Assembly: GCF_023168165.1 (NCBI RefSeq) | Contig: NZ_BQYJ01000008.1 | Location: 1-64,000 of the forward strand | Origin: Niallia sp. NCCP-28 | GTDB taxonomy: Bacteria > Bacillota > Bacilli > Bacillales > Cytobacillaceae | Length of the DNA: 64,000 nt | Reading direction: 5' to 3' | Shown here: positions 25,638-34,444 of the stretch, in pieces | How the letters are laid out: each line of letters begins with the position of its first letter | How positions within the stretch are numbered: the first letter of the stretch is position 1 | Program-made: the position numbers and the translations under genes | The notes under the pieces: generated by a model | Databases searched by the model: none | The model's input: only the letters and a program-made list of their open reading frames with translations | What the model was told of the DNA's origin: nothing

Positions 25638-25792
25638 ATAAAGTGAAACTTCAATCAGTATTTTTTTCCATCCCCCACTGATTGTTAGTTGAATCAATCG
25701 GGATTTTACAGGCAAGGTTCTCTCCATCTAGGGTTCGCATTTCCTCTCCTATCTTGAGCTGGGTTCTTATTGCCCATTAATGTGGGATAAAT
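25638..25792 (+). repeat. Dispersed intergenic repeat family A, copy 3
   Basis: A 155-bp copy starting ATAAAGTGAAACTTCAATCA, with the AATCAGT/ACTGATT hairpin and the end GCCCATTAATGTGGGATAAAT. It lies in what should be the 5' leader of the oxidoreductase gene, between its cre-like promoter and its start. Confidence 0.85.
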
Positions 25793-25840
25793 CTATTAAA
25801 CAATAAGAAAAAAATGTGTTTTATTTACTCTTTTGATAGA

Positions 25841-25869
25841 ATCATAGCACAAAACAGAAACCGCTTCCA
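25841..25869 (-). promoter_or_regulatory. cre-like site and -10 of the oxidoreductase promoter
   Basis: TGGAAGCGGTTTCT (25869-25856) matches the cre consensus at 12 of 14 positions. An extended -10, TGCTATGAT, ends at 25841. Overlap of the site with the -35 region would give CcpA repression. Confidence 0.45.
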
Positions 25870-25963
25870 TTATATCCCCTTTATTTTCCTCTCTATTTTC
25901 AAAAGCAGTTTAATAAATGGCGATTACAGGAAAAATTCAAAAGAATTAGTAAAAAGGGATTAA

Positions 25964-26002
25964 TAAAAAAAGCAGGTAACCTTATCATAGGATTCCTACT
26001 TT
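25964..26002 (-). terminator. Terminator of the MFS transporter gene
   Basis: Reading leftwards, AAGTAGGAATCCT pairs imperfectly with AAGGTTACCTGCTT and is followed by a T run. Confidence 0.7.
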
Positions 26003-26051
26003 TTTATTGAATATTGTTACAGATTAAAATATCATTTAAACACACTAGATA

Positions 26052-27269
26052 CTACGCTAAAGCATCTCGTTCAATAGCCATAGATGGTTGTTTTTTCTTT
26101 AAACTAATCATAACAACAAAGGATATACAATATAGAATTGCTAAATACGTCATCGCTGCTGTCATATCATAAGTTTGTAAAATATAGCCAACTAGAATTG
26201 GAGACAGCCCTCCGATTGCTCTTCCAAAATTAAAAATAGTATTAGTAGCAGTACTGCGAATACTAACTGGGTAATAGCTGCTTATTAATGCACCATATCC
26301 AGCAAACATTCCATTCGAGAAGAAACCAACAATGGCACCACCAATTAGAACACCGGCACTTCCTTCTGCATAGGAATATAAAAATACTGCGGCTGCGGAA
26401 GCAAGGAGAAAAATTCCGTAAGATCGTTTTGCACCAAACCGATCCATAAATCGGCCGAATGTCAGCATTCCAATAATCATTCCCACAGCTGTACTGATTG
26501 TCCATAATGCAGAACCTGAAACAGATAATCCTTGAGATTGTTGAAGCATAGAGGGCAGCCAAATCATCAACCCATTATAGCCCGCAATTTGAACAGTTGC
26601 CATTATCGCTAAAGAAATTGTCGTAAAAGCAGTTCTTGGTGTTTTAAACAACTGCACTAATTTCCCTTTTTCTTTCTTATTAGTAACCTTTTTTTCATTT
26701 TGAGCAGCAACCCATTCTGGAGATTCCTCCAAATTCCTTCTAACAAAAAAGGCAAAAATTACTGGAAGCACGCCTACAAAAAATAACGCTCTCCATCCTA
26801 ATGTAGGCAAAATAACCGCACTAAGCAATGCTGCTAATATTACGCCATATTGGGCACCAACACTAACATAGGAAGATGCTCTCCCTTGTTTGTTCTTTGG
26901 CCAGGCTTCAGCAACAAGGGCCATCCCAATGCCATATTCTCCTCCAGCACCAAGACCTGCTATAAATCGGAATAAGTACACTTGCTCAATATTTGTTGCA
27001 AGTCCTGTTAATGCTGTACCAATTGCAAATAAAATAATCGTGTAGGTGAATACTTTTACTCTTCCAAATTTATCTGCCATAATACCGAAAATCACTCCAC
27101 CTGCGAGCATTCCTATATTAGTAATAGAAGATATTAGGCCTCCAGTCGCTAAATCAATATTAAAATTAGCAATAATCATTGACATGGCAAATGAAATAAA
27201 CATAATGTCCATGCCCTCCAATGTTAAACCTGCAACTGATGCTATAACTGTTTTGTTTCGATAATTCAT
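26052..27269 (-). CDS. MFS transporter, AAHS/sugar-porter-like; candidate pyrimidine or orotate carrier
   Basis: A 405-residue major facilitator with 12 membrane segments. GIMADKFGRVKVF and FRFIAGLGAGGEYGIGMALVAE are the loop 2-3 and helix 4 motifs of the aromatic acid:H+ symporter-like group. I start it at the ATG at 27269, 8 nt after GGAGG, not the TTG at 27284. Its 350-nt leader carries a PyrR-binding-loop-like hairpin and a terminator, so expression is probably lowered when UMP is plentiful. That makes a pyrimidine-related anion such as orotate a reasonable substrate guess; the sequence alone does not show it. Confidence 0.82.
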   Translation of the reverse strand: MNYRNKTVIASVAGLTLEGMDIMFISFAMSMIIANFNIDLATGGLISSITNIGMLAGGVIFGIMADKFGRVKVFTYTIILFAIGTALTGLATNIEQVYLFRFIAGLGAGGEYGIGMALVAEAWPKNKQGRASSYVSVGAQYGVILAALLSAVILPTLGWRALFFVGVLPVIFAFFVRRNLEESPEWVAAQNEKKVTNKKEKGKLVQLFKTPRTAFTTISLAIMATVQIAGYNGLMIWLPSMLQQSQGLSVSGSALWTISTAVGMIIGMLTFGRFMDRFGAKRSYGIFLLASAAAVFLYSYAEGSAGVLIGGAIVGFFSNGMFAGYGALISSYYPVSIRSTATNTIFNFGRAIGGLSPILVGYILQTYDMTAAMTYLAILYCISFVVMISLKKKQPSMAIERDALA

Positions 27270-27490
27270 ATTTCCATCCTCCAATATTTTTTAAGCAAAC
27301 ATAGTTCTCTTTATGGTGGGGAAGGAATGGATCTGTATCATTAAATGCATAACAAATACTCCATTCTCTTTTTAAGCCTCACAGGACTTCATTTAAAAGA
27401 AGAACAATCATTAAAAACCTTTTGCAAGCGGCAGATATACGTTCATTGTACAGACCATTTGCTAAAAAAAATTCCTTATCTAGGTAAAAG

Positions 27491-27602
27491 TAAAAAATAA
27501 AACCCTTCTGTCTTTAAGACAAAAGGGCATAGATAGGCAAAGATAACAAAATCACATAATTATCTGCTGTCCCTTTTCGGTCTCTCTGTACCAGCTTAAA
27601 GG
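27491..27602 (-). ncRNA. PyrR-like transcription attenuator in the MFS leader
   Basis: Reading leftwards from 27602, CCTTT and AAAGG form a lower stem, GGT and ACC an upper stem, and the loop region reads ACAGAGAG. This matches the layout and loop (CNGNGA) of B. subtilis PyrR-binding hairpins. Further on, CCCTTTTGTCTT/AAGACAGAAGGG (27527-27503) with TTTTATTTTTT is an intrinsic terminator. The AAAAGGG of the first hairpin can instead pair with CCCTTTT of the terminator, giving an antiterminator. All three competing structures of a pyr attenuator are therefore present. Confidence 0.6.
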
Positions 27603-27625
27603 AATATTCACTTTATTTTCAATTT

Positions 27626-27654
27626 ATACTAGCATGATAAAATCTTAGTTTCAA
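27626..27654 (-). promoter_or_regulatory. Promoter of the PyrR-like leader and MFS gene
   Basis: TTGAAA (27654-27649) and TAGTAT (27631-27626) are 17 bp apart, with a TG one base before the -10. Transcription would start near 27619, 17 nt before the first hairpin. Confidence 0.55.
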
Positions 27655-27759
27655 TAAAAATATTTTTTCTACCTATAATGTCACTAAATAAACAAATCTG
27701 CTAATATTATTAAGGCGAAATATTTTCCAAAGTGAAACAGCATGAAAGGAAGTAATCCA

Positions 27760-28998
27760 TTGTTTGAAACATTACTATTAAATTTTTTATTCTTATTATT
27801 CCCAGTAATGATATATCTAATATTTTTTGAACATAAATCGTATGCTTCTAATAGATGGATTTTTATCCTACTATCTTCCCTTACCATGGTTCTTTGTATA
27901 ACCATTCCTATTAAAATGAATATCGGATTTATTTTTGATTTAAGGTATATTCCATTTATAATGGTTGCTCTATATGGAGGATATAAAAATATATTTATTC
28001 TCTATATAATTTTAAATATTTACCGATTTTATATTGGCGGAGAAGGAACTCTTAACTCCTTTATCTTTTCAACAGCGGCTTTCCTGCTAATCCCTATGCT
28101 AAGAAATAAATTTTTAAGGTTTGATTCGAAAAAGAGAGTAATAACTGCTTCCGCTATTTCCTTTATTCTTATGGGCATTTATCTTAGCTTATTAAGCACC
28201 TATTTTCAAGAACTGACAAAAGAATTTTGGCTGCTAGTAGTTCATGCATTAACGACACATGTTATCATGATTGCTATTATTACTCTCCTTATTGAGCGAA
28301 TTATCGCCAACAGTAAAAATCGGGAGAAATATTTACATTCTGAGAGATTAAACGTGGTAAGTGAATTATCTGCAAGCGTTTCCCATGAGATAAGAAATCC
28401 TCTTACTGTAACAAGCGGATTTCTTCAACTTTTAAATACTTCTCATACCATTACGCAAGAGGAGAAAAAATATGTAGAATTATCCTTGCAAGAATTAAAG
28501 CGCGCAGAAAAAATTGTCAGTGATTATCTCTCTTTGGCCAAACCTCAATCAGAGAATATGATTTATTCTAATCTTTATAAAGAAGTGGAATATACAACAA
28601 ATCTTTTGCTTCCTTATGCTAGAATGCATCAAGTTGAAATTCAATTAAGCTTTACTAACACACTCTCTACAAGATATGATCACAATCAAATACAGCAATG
28701 TTTAATCAATCTAATAAAAAATGGAATTGAATCCATGAAGGAAACCGATGGAGGCACATTAACCATTAATGTTTTAGAACAATCCGAAAAAATCCTTCTT
28801 GTCATACAAGACACAGGCATCGGCATGACAAAAGAGGAAATATCTCGTTTAGGAAAACCATATTATTCTACTAAAGAAGAAGGAACAGGACTTGGTATGC
28901 TTATGGTCTACAATACCGTCGATAAAATAAAAGGTTCGCTAAAAGTCGAAAGTGAAAAAGGAAAAGGAACGACTTTTTATATAACTATTCCTGTTTAA
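27760..28998 (+). CDS. kinB: KinB-like sporulation sensor histidine kinase
   Basis: A 412-residue kinase starting at TTG 27760, which has AAGGAAG 7 nt upstream; an ATG at 27742 lacks a good site. Six N-terminal membrane segments form a 5TM-LYT-like sensor, followed by HisKA with the phospho-His in SASVSHEIRNPLTVTSGFLQ (about residue 209) and an HATPase with NLIKNGIES, DTGIGM and GTGLGM. The layout and H-box closely resemble B. subtilis KinB, which feeds phosphate into Spo0F. No response regulator or kapB is adjacent, so it is an orphan kinase, as expected for the sporulation phosphorelay. Confidence 0.85.
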   Translation: MFETLLLNFLFLLFPVMIYLIFFEHKSYASNRWIFILLSSLTMVLCITIPIKMNIGFIFDLRYIPFIMVALYGGYKNIFILYIILNIYRFYIGGEGTLNSFIFSTAAFLLIPMLRNKFLRFDSKKRVITASAISFILMGIYLSLLSTYFQELTKEFWLLVVHALTTHVIMIAIITLLIERIIANSKNREKYLHSERLNVVSELSASVSHEIRNPLTVTSGFLQLLNTSHTITQEEKKYVELSLQELKRAEKIVSDYLSLAKPQSENMIYSNLYKEVEYTTNLLLPYARMHQVEIQLSFTNTLSTRYDHNQIQQCLINLIKNGIESMKETDGGTLTINVLEQSEKILLVIQDTGIGMTKEEISRLGKPYYSTKEEGTGLGMLMVYNTVDKIKGSLKVESEKGKGTTFYITIPV

Positions 28999-29020
28999 AG
29001 ATGCCTGTTTATTATATAGA

Positions 29021-29214
29021 GGCCACTGAAAAGTTAAATTAGCGGATGGAACTATTTTCAAATTGGCTTTTACTCCATAAATGAATTGGTTTTCCAAATA
29101 TCACCATCCACTTTCCGTGGGATAAATGGACGCCTCTTCAAATAATAGATGTTTCCTTTAATTGTCTTTTTCATCCTATACAAACATAAAAAAACATTAA
29201 GTTTTTCAGTAGCC
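29021..29214. repeat. MITE-like 194-bp element with about 18-bp inverted ends
   Basis: GGCCACTGAAAAGTTAAA (29021-29038) is an imperfect inverse of TTAAGTTTTTCAGTAGCC (29198-29214). The interior has no coding potential. It fills the gap between kinB and the aldolase gene. A small hairpin AGCCTG/CAGGCT follows at 29211-29231. Confidence 0.6.
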
Positions 29215-29251
29215 TGCATTATATATTCAGGCTACTTTTAGGATTTTGATT

Positions 29252-30280
29252 TTAAGAAAGGCATTTTTTGATATCTTCTATAAAAGCTAATACCTCATCC
29301 TCTTTGGTTGCCCAAGATGTAACTAAACGGATGGCAGAATCATTTCCATCCATCTTTTCCCAAATTAGAAAATCATATTTTTTTTGCAGTTCTTCTATCA
29401 GTTTGTCAGGCAATATTGGAAACAGCTGATTGGAAGCTGAATGAGTTAAAAATTGGAAATTCCCTTTAGTCAGCTGCTCCCTTAATATTCCTGCCATCTT
29501 ATTCGCATGTAGTGCTAAATCAAAAAACAGGTTATCACGGAAAAGTTCTACAAATTGTATTCCTAATAACCTTCCCTTTGCAAGCAAGGCTCCTTTTTGC
29601 TTTATATGATAACGAAAATCTTCTTTCAGTAATTCACGGCAAATGACTAATGCCTCCCCAAAAAGCGCCCCATTTTTTGTGCCGCCAATATAAAAGGCAT
29701 CCACAAGCTCAGGAAGATCACTTAATTTCAAGTCGCTTTCTTCTGAACATAAAGCAGATCCTAATCTTGCTCCATCCATAAATAGAAGAAGGCTGTTCTT
29801 GCGGCAAAATTCGCTTAAGTCCTTTAATTCTTTATATACATATATGGAACCTATCTCCGTTGAATTAGATATGTATACTAGCTTTGGTTTTACCATATGT
29901 TCATCTGTATGCTCGTCTAACACCTTTTTTATCAAAACAGGTGTTAGTTTTCCATCATCTGTTTCAATAGATAATATTTTATGTCCAGTTGCTTCAATTG
30001 CACCTGTTTCGTGTGTGAAAATATGGCCGCTTTTTGCTGCAATTGCTGCTTCATGAGGTCTTAAAAAGGCTGAAATCACAGTAAGATTTGTTTGTGTGCC
30101 ACCTACTAATAAATGAACATCGACATCTTTTCTTCCCATTTTTTCTTTTAATAATTCCCCCGCTTTTAACGTAAAGCGGTCTTTCCCATATCCTGCTTCT
30201 TGCTCAAAGTTAGTGTCTACTAATGCTTGTAAAATCCGAGGATGCGCACCTTCACTATAATCATTTTTAAAACTATACAT
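29252..30280 (-). CDS. Low-specificity L-threonine aldolase
   Basis: A 342-residue PLP enzyme of fold type I. The N-terminus MYSFKNDYSEGAHPRIL is typical, MDGARLG is the PLP ring-contact Asp and GGTKNGALFGEA contains the Schiff-base Lys. It cleaves L-threonine and L-allo-threonine to glycine and acetaldehyde. I start it at the ATG at 30280 (8 nt after GGAG) rather than 30286. It is monocistronic and convergent with kinB. Confidence 0.92.
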   Translation of the reverse strand: MYSFKNDYSEGAHPRILQALVDTNFEQEAGYGKDRFTLKAGELLKEKMGRKDVDVHLLVGGTQTNLTVISAFLRPHEAAIAAKSGHIFTHETGAIEATGHKILSIETDDGKLTPVLIKKVLDEHTDEHMVKPKLVYISNSTEIGSIYVYKELKDLSEFCRKNSLLLFMDGARLGSALCSEESDLKLSDLPELVDAFYIGGTKNGALFGEALVICRELLKEDFRYHIKQKGALLAKGRLLGIQFVELFRDNLFFDLALHANKMAGILREQLTKGNFQFLTHSASNQLFPILPDKLIEELQKKYDFLIWEKMDGNDSAIRLVTSWATKEDEVLAFIEDIKKCLS

Positions 30281-30410
30281 CTTCATGTCTCCATTCTTTT
30301 TCTTCCTATTTTATCATTTTTTTCTCGAAATTAATTATTTAGTGTTACGAAAAGAAAAAAATCAGTCGTTATCGTCTTTACCTTTATTATGCAAATTTTT
30401 AATAGAAACA

Positions 30411-30448
30411 TAAAAAAGGCAAGATTAATTTAAAAAATCAATCTTACC
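30411..30448 (-). terminator. Terminator of the OYE-type gene
   Basis: GGTAAGATTGATT pairs with AATTAATCTTGCC on the minus strand (30448-30418), then TTTTTT. Confidence 0.85.
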
Positions 30449-30468
30449 AGTATGCATTGCCATTTGTA

Positions 30469-31485
30469 TTAAACCTTTGTGTTTATAGTTTCTAATAACT
30501 CTTCTACATAATTAGGCTGTTTCATAATTTTTCTTGCAAGAGCGATAAAATCCACTTCTTCTTTTTCTACCATATCTGCCGCTATTTCTATATTCTCTAA
30601 TGCTCCTGCACCAATTACAGGAATCGTTACATGCGCTTTCGCCTTTTTCAGCAGCTCTCTTAACATAGCAGGACCCGGTAAACTTAACGGAGACATCAGT
30701 CCTGTAGATATATCAAGTATATCAATTCCCGCTTCTTGTAATTTTTCTGCAACCAAACAACCATCCTCTGCTGTCATTCCACCTGATAAAAAGTCGTCCA
30801 AACCTAAACGCACTAACAGCAGGAACTCTTCCCCCACGGCTTTTCGTACACCTTTAACAATTTCCAAAAGAAGTCTGCTCCGGTTATCCAGACTTCCTCC
30901 ATACTCATCCGATCTTTTATTCGTTAGCGGAGATAAAAATTGGGATAGTAAAAAGCCGTGGCAATTATGAATTTCTACGCCATCAAATCCTGCCTCTTTT
31001 ACACGGAGAGCAGCTTGAATAAATGCTTCTTTTATCTCCTTAATTTCTAATACAGTCAATGCTCTTGGCATAGACCGCTTAACAGTAGGGTGTATTACCG
31101 CTGATGGGGCTACTGCTTCTAATCCTGTTAATGAAATATCCGCAGCACTTCCAGCATGATTAATTTGCATGACCGCAACTTGATTGTTTTGATGTATGAC
31201 ATTTGCAAGTTTTTCTAGCCCATTAATGCACTCATCACGATCTGTGAAAATCAACCTTTCCCTATATTGGCCAGCTTTTGCTACAGCAGCCTGTTCTACA
31301 ATAATTAAGGATGGGCCAACACGTGAACCGTAAATAGTCAATAGCTCTTCTGTAATAATCCCATTATTCTCAGCTTTTGCAATATCAAATGGTGCACAAA
31401 CATAACGATTAGAAAACACATATCCTTTTATTTCGGTACTCTCTAATAATATGGAGTTCTTTTTACCTTTCATTGCTTCAGTCAT
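30469..31485 (-). CDS. NADH:flavin oxidoreductase, Old Yellow Enzyme family
   Basis: A 338-residue FMN enzyme of TIM-barrel type. EIHNCHGFLLSQFLSPLTNKR with the GFDGVEIH lead-in is the OYE/YqjM-type active-site stretch with paired His/Asn-like residues, and RSDEYGGSLDNRSR is the family signature. It is an ene-reductase-like protein that reduces activated C=C bonds with NAD(P)H; the physiological substrate is unknown. No Fe-S cysteine cluster typical of dienoyl-CoA reductases is seen, and the length fits the single-domain form. Confidence 0.9.
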   Translation of the reverse strand: MTEAMKGKKNSILLESTEIKGYVFSNRYVCAPFDIAKAENNGIITEELLTIYGSRVGPSLIIVEQAAVAKAGQYRERLIFTDRDECINGLEKLANVIHQNNQVAVMQINHAGSAADISLTGLEAVAPSAVIHPTVKRSMPRALTVLEIKEIKEAFIQAALRVKEAGFDGVEIHNCHGFLLSQFLSPLTNKRSDEYGGSLDNRSRLLLEIVKGVRKAVGEEFLLLVRLGLDDFLSGGMTAEDGCLVAEKLQEAGIDILDISTGLMSPLSLPGPAMLRELLKKAKAHVTIPVIGAGALENIEIAADMVEKEEVDFIALARKIMKQPNYVEELLETINTKV

Positions 31486-31595
31486 TATTGCACCGCCAAC
31501 TCATTTATTAAGAATATTCCATTTATTTTTTCTAAACTATACACCAGACTTCCCTTATTTAGCTAATGAATTTTTTGTGAATTTCCAAAAATAAA

Positions 31596-31638
31596 AGAAT
31601 GTATCTAATTTGAAAATCTTTCAAATTAGATACATTCT
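31596..31638 (-). terminator. Terminator of the efflux MFS gene
   Basis: Perfect 20-bp arms (31596-31615 and 31619-31638) around a 3-nt loop, then TTTTATTTTTGG leftwards. Nearly a perfect palindrome, so it may act in both directions. Confidence 0.85.
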
Positions 31639-31649
31639 AAAAAATAAAG

Positions 31650-32858
31650 CTATTTTTCATGTACTATATTGCTTCTATATCTTGGAGTCAGCACATTTGC
31701 TTTCCAAAACACAATGCCTGTAGCGCATAAAAGCAAAATGCCTGTTAAAACAAATACTGTTTGAGCGGGAAAAATTCCACCAATTAATCCGCCCATCATC
31801 GGGCCAGCCATTCCACCTATTTGGTTAGCTGTTTGATTTAAGCCAAATGCCCGTCCACGGAAGTCTTCCGTTGTTGACTTGACAACAAGTCCATTTAAAC
31901 TAGGGAAAACTGCACAGAAAAACAGACCAAAAATAAATCTCATAATGGAAAATCCCCAAATATTAGCGAATATAATTTGGGCAAGCGTTCCAATTCCTCC
32001 ACCAATTAATCCAATAAATAAAACTCTGTTAAATCCGACTTTGTCTGCCCATTTCCCCCAACAAGGTGCCATTAATACACTTGCTATTCCAGGCAATGAA
32101 AACACAAAACCTGCCAATAAAGCGGCATTATCAGAAGAACCACCTATATCCACAATATATAAAGGAAGGATTGGTTCAATTGTCATAATGGAACAGGATG
32201 TGATAACCGTTAATAGTAAGACCAGCATCAAAGGTTTATTCGCATACGCCATTTTGATATCGATTTTAACTGATCCTTTCTCCTTGCTTGGAGTAAAATT
32301 TTCTTCTTTCACCCAAAAGATAATAAGAATCGTCGCAAGAAGGACAATAAAACCAGCACTGGCAAATGCACTTCTATTGCCTACCAATTCTGCAATAAGC
32401 CCCCCAAGCAATGGTCCAACAATGCCCCCAGTTGCAGATGCAGTTGAAATCATCGAAAGCGCATATCCCGTTTTATGGGCTGGGGTATTTGTACCAACCA
32501 ATGCAATCGCTCCAGGAATAAATCCGGACAACAGTCCTTGCAAAACTCTCAAAACCAATAATTGATAGGGATTGGTTACAAATGCTGCCAATGTATAAAC
32601 AACAAATAAAACAAATCCAGCTCGAATGATCATTGGTTTTCTTCCATATTTATCTGCAACTCTTCCCCAAAAGGGAGAAGACAAGGCCCCTGCAAAAAAA
32701 GCTGCACTAAATAATAAACCTGACCACATTTCTGTATGTTCATGTACATCCAATTCCAATAAAAAAATAGGTAAAAAAGGAATTACCATATAAAAACTAG
32801 CTGCTGTAAAAAATACTCCGACCCATAGTACCAGTAAATTACGCTTCCATGCTGCCAT
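31650..32858 (-). CDS. MFS drug:H+ antiporter-like transporter (DHA1 type)
   Basis: A 402-residue transporter with 12 membrane segments. GRVADKYGRKPMI is the loop 2-3 motif A, and LSGFIPGAIALVGTNTPAHKTGYALSMISTA resembles motif C of MdtG/YfkF-like efflux pumps. AGGAGAG precedes the ATG at 32858. The DHA1 family exports drugs and other small hydrophobic compounds; the substrate is unknown. Monocistronic. Confidence 0.85.
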   Translation of the reverse strand: MAAWKRNLLVLWVGVFFTAASFYMVIPFLPIFLLELDVHEHTEMWSGLLFSAAFFAGALSSPFWGRVADKYGRKPMIIRAGFVLFVVYTLAAFVTNPYQLLVLRVLQGLLSGFIPGAIALVGTNTPAHKTGYALSMISTASATGGIVGPLLGGLIAELVGNRSAFASAGFIVLLATILIIFWVKEENFTPSKEKGSVKIDIKMAYANKPLMLVLLLTVITSCSIMTIEPILPLYIVDIGGSSDNAALLAGFVFSLPGIASVLMAPCWGKWADKVGFNRVLFIGLIGGGIGTLAQIIFANIWGFSIMRFIFGLFFCAVFPSLNGLVVKSTTEDFRGRAFGLNQTANQIGGMAGPMMGGLIGGIFPAQTVFVLTGILLLCATGIVFWKANVLTPRYRSNIVHEK

Positions 32859-33117
32859 ACTACCGCTCTCCTTATGTGAACCATTAGCATTTACATTTTT
32901 TAGCTAACTCCATATATATTAATATTCTTGTATTATCATATCATTCACTTATTTATTTTTATATACGAAATTTTCGTTTAGTGAATAAAATCATTTTAGA
33001 GAGCAATAATTCTTAAAAAATCTTCCTCTGAAATTTATTGCATCGCTTCCATTATTAAGTGGCAATGAATCCATACAATAAATAGACAAAAAGAAAGAGC
33101 ATGCTCTAATAAAACAT

Positions 33118-33234
33118 GCTCAGAAGTTCTCGGCAAACGCTCGCTTTTTTGTTGCTCATCTTGTTCGGCTCAGGTAACTCTGCTCCTCCCAAATCTTCAC
33201 ACCTCAAAAGACAAGCTTTTTCGATCAGCTCAAA
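33118..33234 (+). repeat. Dispersed intergenic repeat family B, copy 2
   Basis: It contains GGCAAACGCTCGCTTTTTTG, GGTAACTCTGCTCCTCCC and CTCAAAAGACAAGCTTTTTCG in the order seen in copies 1 and 4. It lies between corA and the efflux MFS. The other part of the 32859-33276 gap is AT-rich with no gene. Confidence 0.8.
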
Positions 33235-33276
33235 ATCATTCCATTTTTACTTTGTCTACACTCTTAAGACTATGTT

Positions 33277-34215
33277 CTAAAAAAACCGCTTCTTCCAAAA
33301 AACAATCGCAGTCACACCCGATAAACCAAATGCAATAATAATTGCAATAATAAATGAATATCGATAATCTTGAAAAGGAATGGCAACATTCATTCCATAA
33401 AAGCTAGCAACCATTGTTGGCAACGAAAGAATAATTGTAAATGAAGTTAAAAACTTCATCACTATATTAACATTATTAGAAATGACAGATGCAAAAGCAT
33501 CCATCATCCCACTTAAAATAGAGGTATGTGTTTCAGCCATTTCTATCGCTTGCTGATTTTCTATAATAACATCCTCTAACAGCTCCTGATCCTCTGCATA
33601 CATCTTTAAATAGTTGCTTTTCAGCATTTTTTGCATCACAATATTATTCGATTTCAAAGAAGTAGTAAAATAAACTAAACTTTTTTCAAAATTCAGCAAG
33701 GAAAAAAGTTCTTTATTTTTCATTGACTGATGCAGTTCCTTTTCAATAATATCTGTTTTTTTGCTTATTTGTTTTAAATATTTCAGATAAGAAGTAGCCA
33801 TGGAATAAAGAATTTGAAAAGAGAATCTTGTTTTTTTATACGTAAAAAAATTCTTTACTTTCCCCCGAGAAAAAGTTTCGAAAATTGGATTATCTTTTAA
33901 ACAAACAGTAATAAAACAATTTTTAGCAATAATCATTCCTAGAGGTATCGTGTCATAAATTGGGAGATTATTCTCATCCATTGATACTAAAGACACATTT
34001 ACAATAATTAAAATATTTTCTCCATCTTTTTCAAGTCTAGAGCGCTCCTCTTCATCCAAAGGATCTTTTAAAAATTCTAAAGGTATCTCTAATTCCTTTG
34101 AAATATCATAAATTTCCTTTTCTGTCGGGTCTATTAGATTCACCCAGCACCCGTTTGAAATCTTTTCAATTTCTTTAAGAGCCCCCTGTTCATTTGATGC
34201 ATACATCTTTAACAT
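33277..34215 (-). CDS. corA: CorA-family magnesium/divalent-cation channel
   Basis: A 312-residue protein. A long cytoplasmic alpha/beta and coiled-coil part (1-250) is followed by two C-terminal membrane helices, with the selectivity motif GMN in ASFYGMNVAIPF at the end of the first. This is diagnostic for the pentameric CorA Mg2+ channel. GAGGAGG lies 7 nt before the ATG at 34215. A 39-codon ORF carrying an EPDPEP motif ends 35 nt upstream in the same transcript, suggesting Mg2+-dependent control of this gene. Confidence 0.93.
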   Translation of the reverse strand: MLKMYASNEQGALKEIEKISNGCWVNLIDPTEKEIYDISKELEIPLEFLKDPLDEEERSRLEKDGENILIIVNVSLVSMDENNLPIYDTIPLGMIIAKNCFITVCLKDNPIFETFSRGKVKNFFTYKKTRFSFQILYSMATSYLKYLKQISKKTDIIEKELHQSMKNKELFSLLNFEKSLVYFTTSLKSNNIVMQKMLKSNYLKMYAEDQELLEDVIIENQQAIEMAETHTSILSGMMDAFASVISNNVNIVMKFLTSFTIILSLPTMVASFYGMNVAIPFQDYRYSFIIAIIIAFGLSGVTAIVFWKKRFF

Positions 34216-34250
34216 ACTATAACCTCCTCAGTTTATGAGAAAGTCAAAAA

Positions 34251-34370
34251 TCACTGCCATATAGTTGAAGTTTTATCAGCATTCAAAACTTTGAAAAATG
34301 GGTTATTGATGACTTTCCCGTTGCAAGTCCTGGGCTCAGGATCAGGTTCCATGCACTTTCGACTACTCAT
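34251..34370 (-). CDS. Candidate Mg2+-sensing leader peptide with EPDPEP motif
   Basis: A 39-residue ORF that starts at ATG 34370, with AAGGAG 10 nt upstream, and ends at TGA 34251, 35 nt before the corA start. It reads MSSRKCMEPDPEPRTCNGKV at the N-terminus and ends NADKTSTIWQ. The MEPDPEP stretch is almost the start of Salmonella MgtL (MEPDPTPLP), whose acidic/proline residues destabilise ribosomes at low Mg2+ and raise mgtA expression. A TCCTG/CAGGA hairpin lies inside these codons, and GAAAGTCA (in the ORF) pairs with TGACTTTC just after its stop. That it controls corA is inference; the ORF, its ribosome binding site and motif are seen directly. Confidence 0.7.
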   Translation of the reverse strand: MSSRKCMEPDPEPRTCNGKVINNPFFKVLNADKTSTIWQ

Positions 34371-34387
34371 AAAAATTCAACTCCTTT

Positions 34388-34413
34388 TTATTAATCGATT
34401 AGTGTATTAATAA
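34388..34413. promoter_or_regulatory. 8-bp inverted repeat in the corA leader
   Basis: TTATTAAT (34388-34395) and ATTAATAA (34406-34413) flank a 10-nt spacer immediately upstream of the leader ORF ribosome binding site. It may be an operator or an RNA hairpin. Confidence 0.4.
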
Positions 34414-34444
34414 AACACCTTTTGGTTCATTCGAACACGACAAC

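Noticed and set aside
29211-29233. AGCCTG/CAGGCT hairpin as the kinB terminator
   Set aside because: It lies over 200 bp from kinB and the T-run is weak (CTTTTAGG); noted in the MITE entry only.
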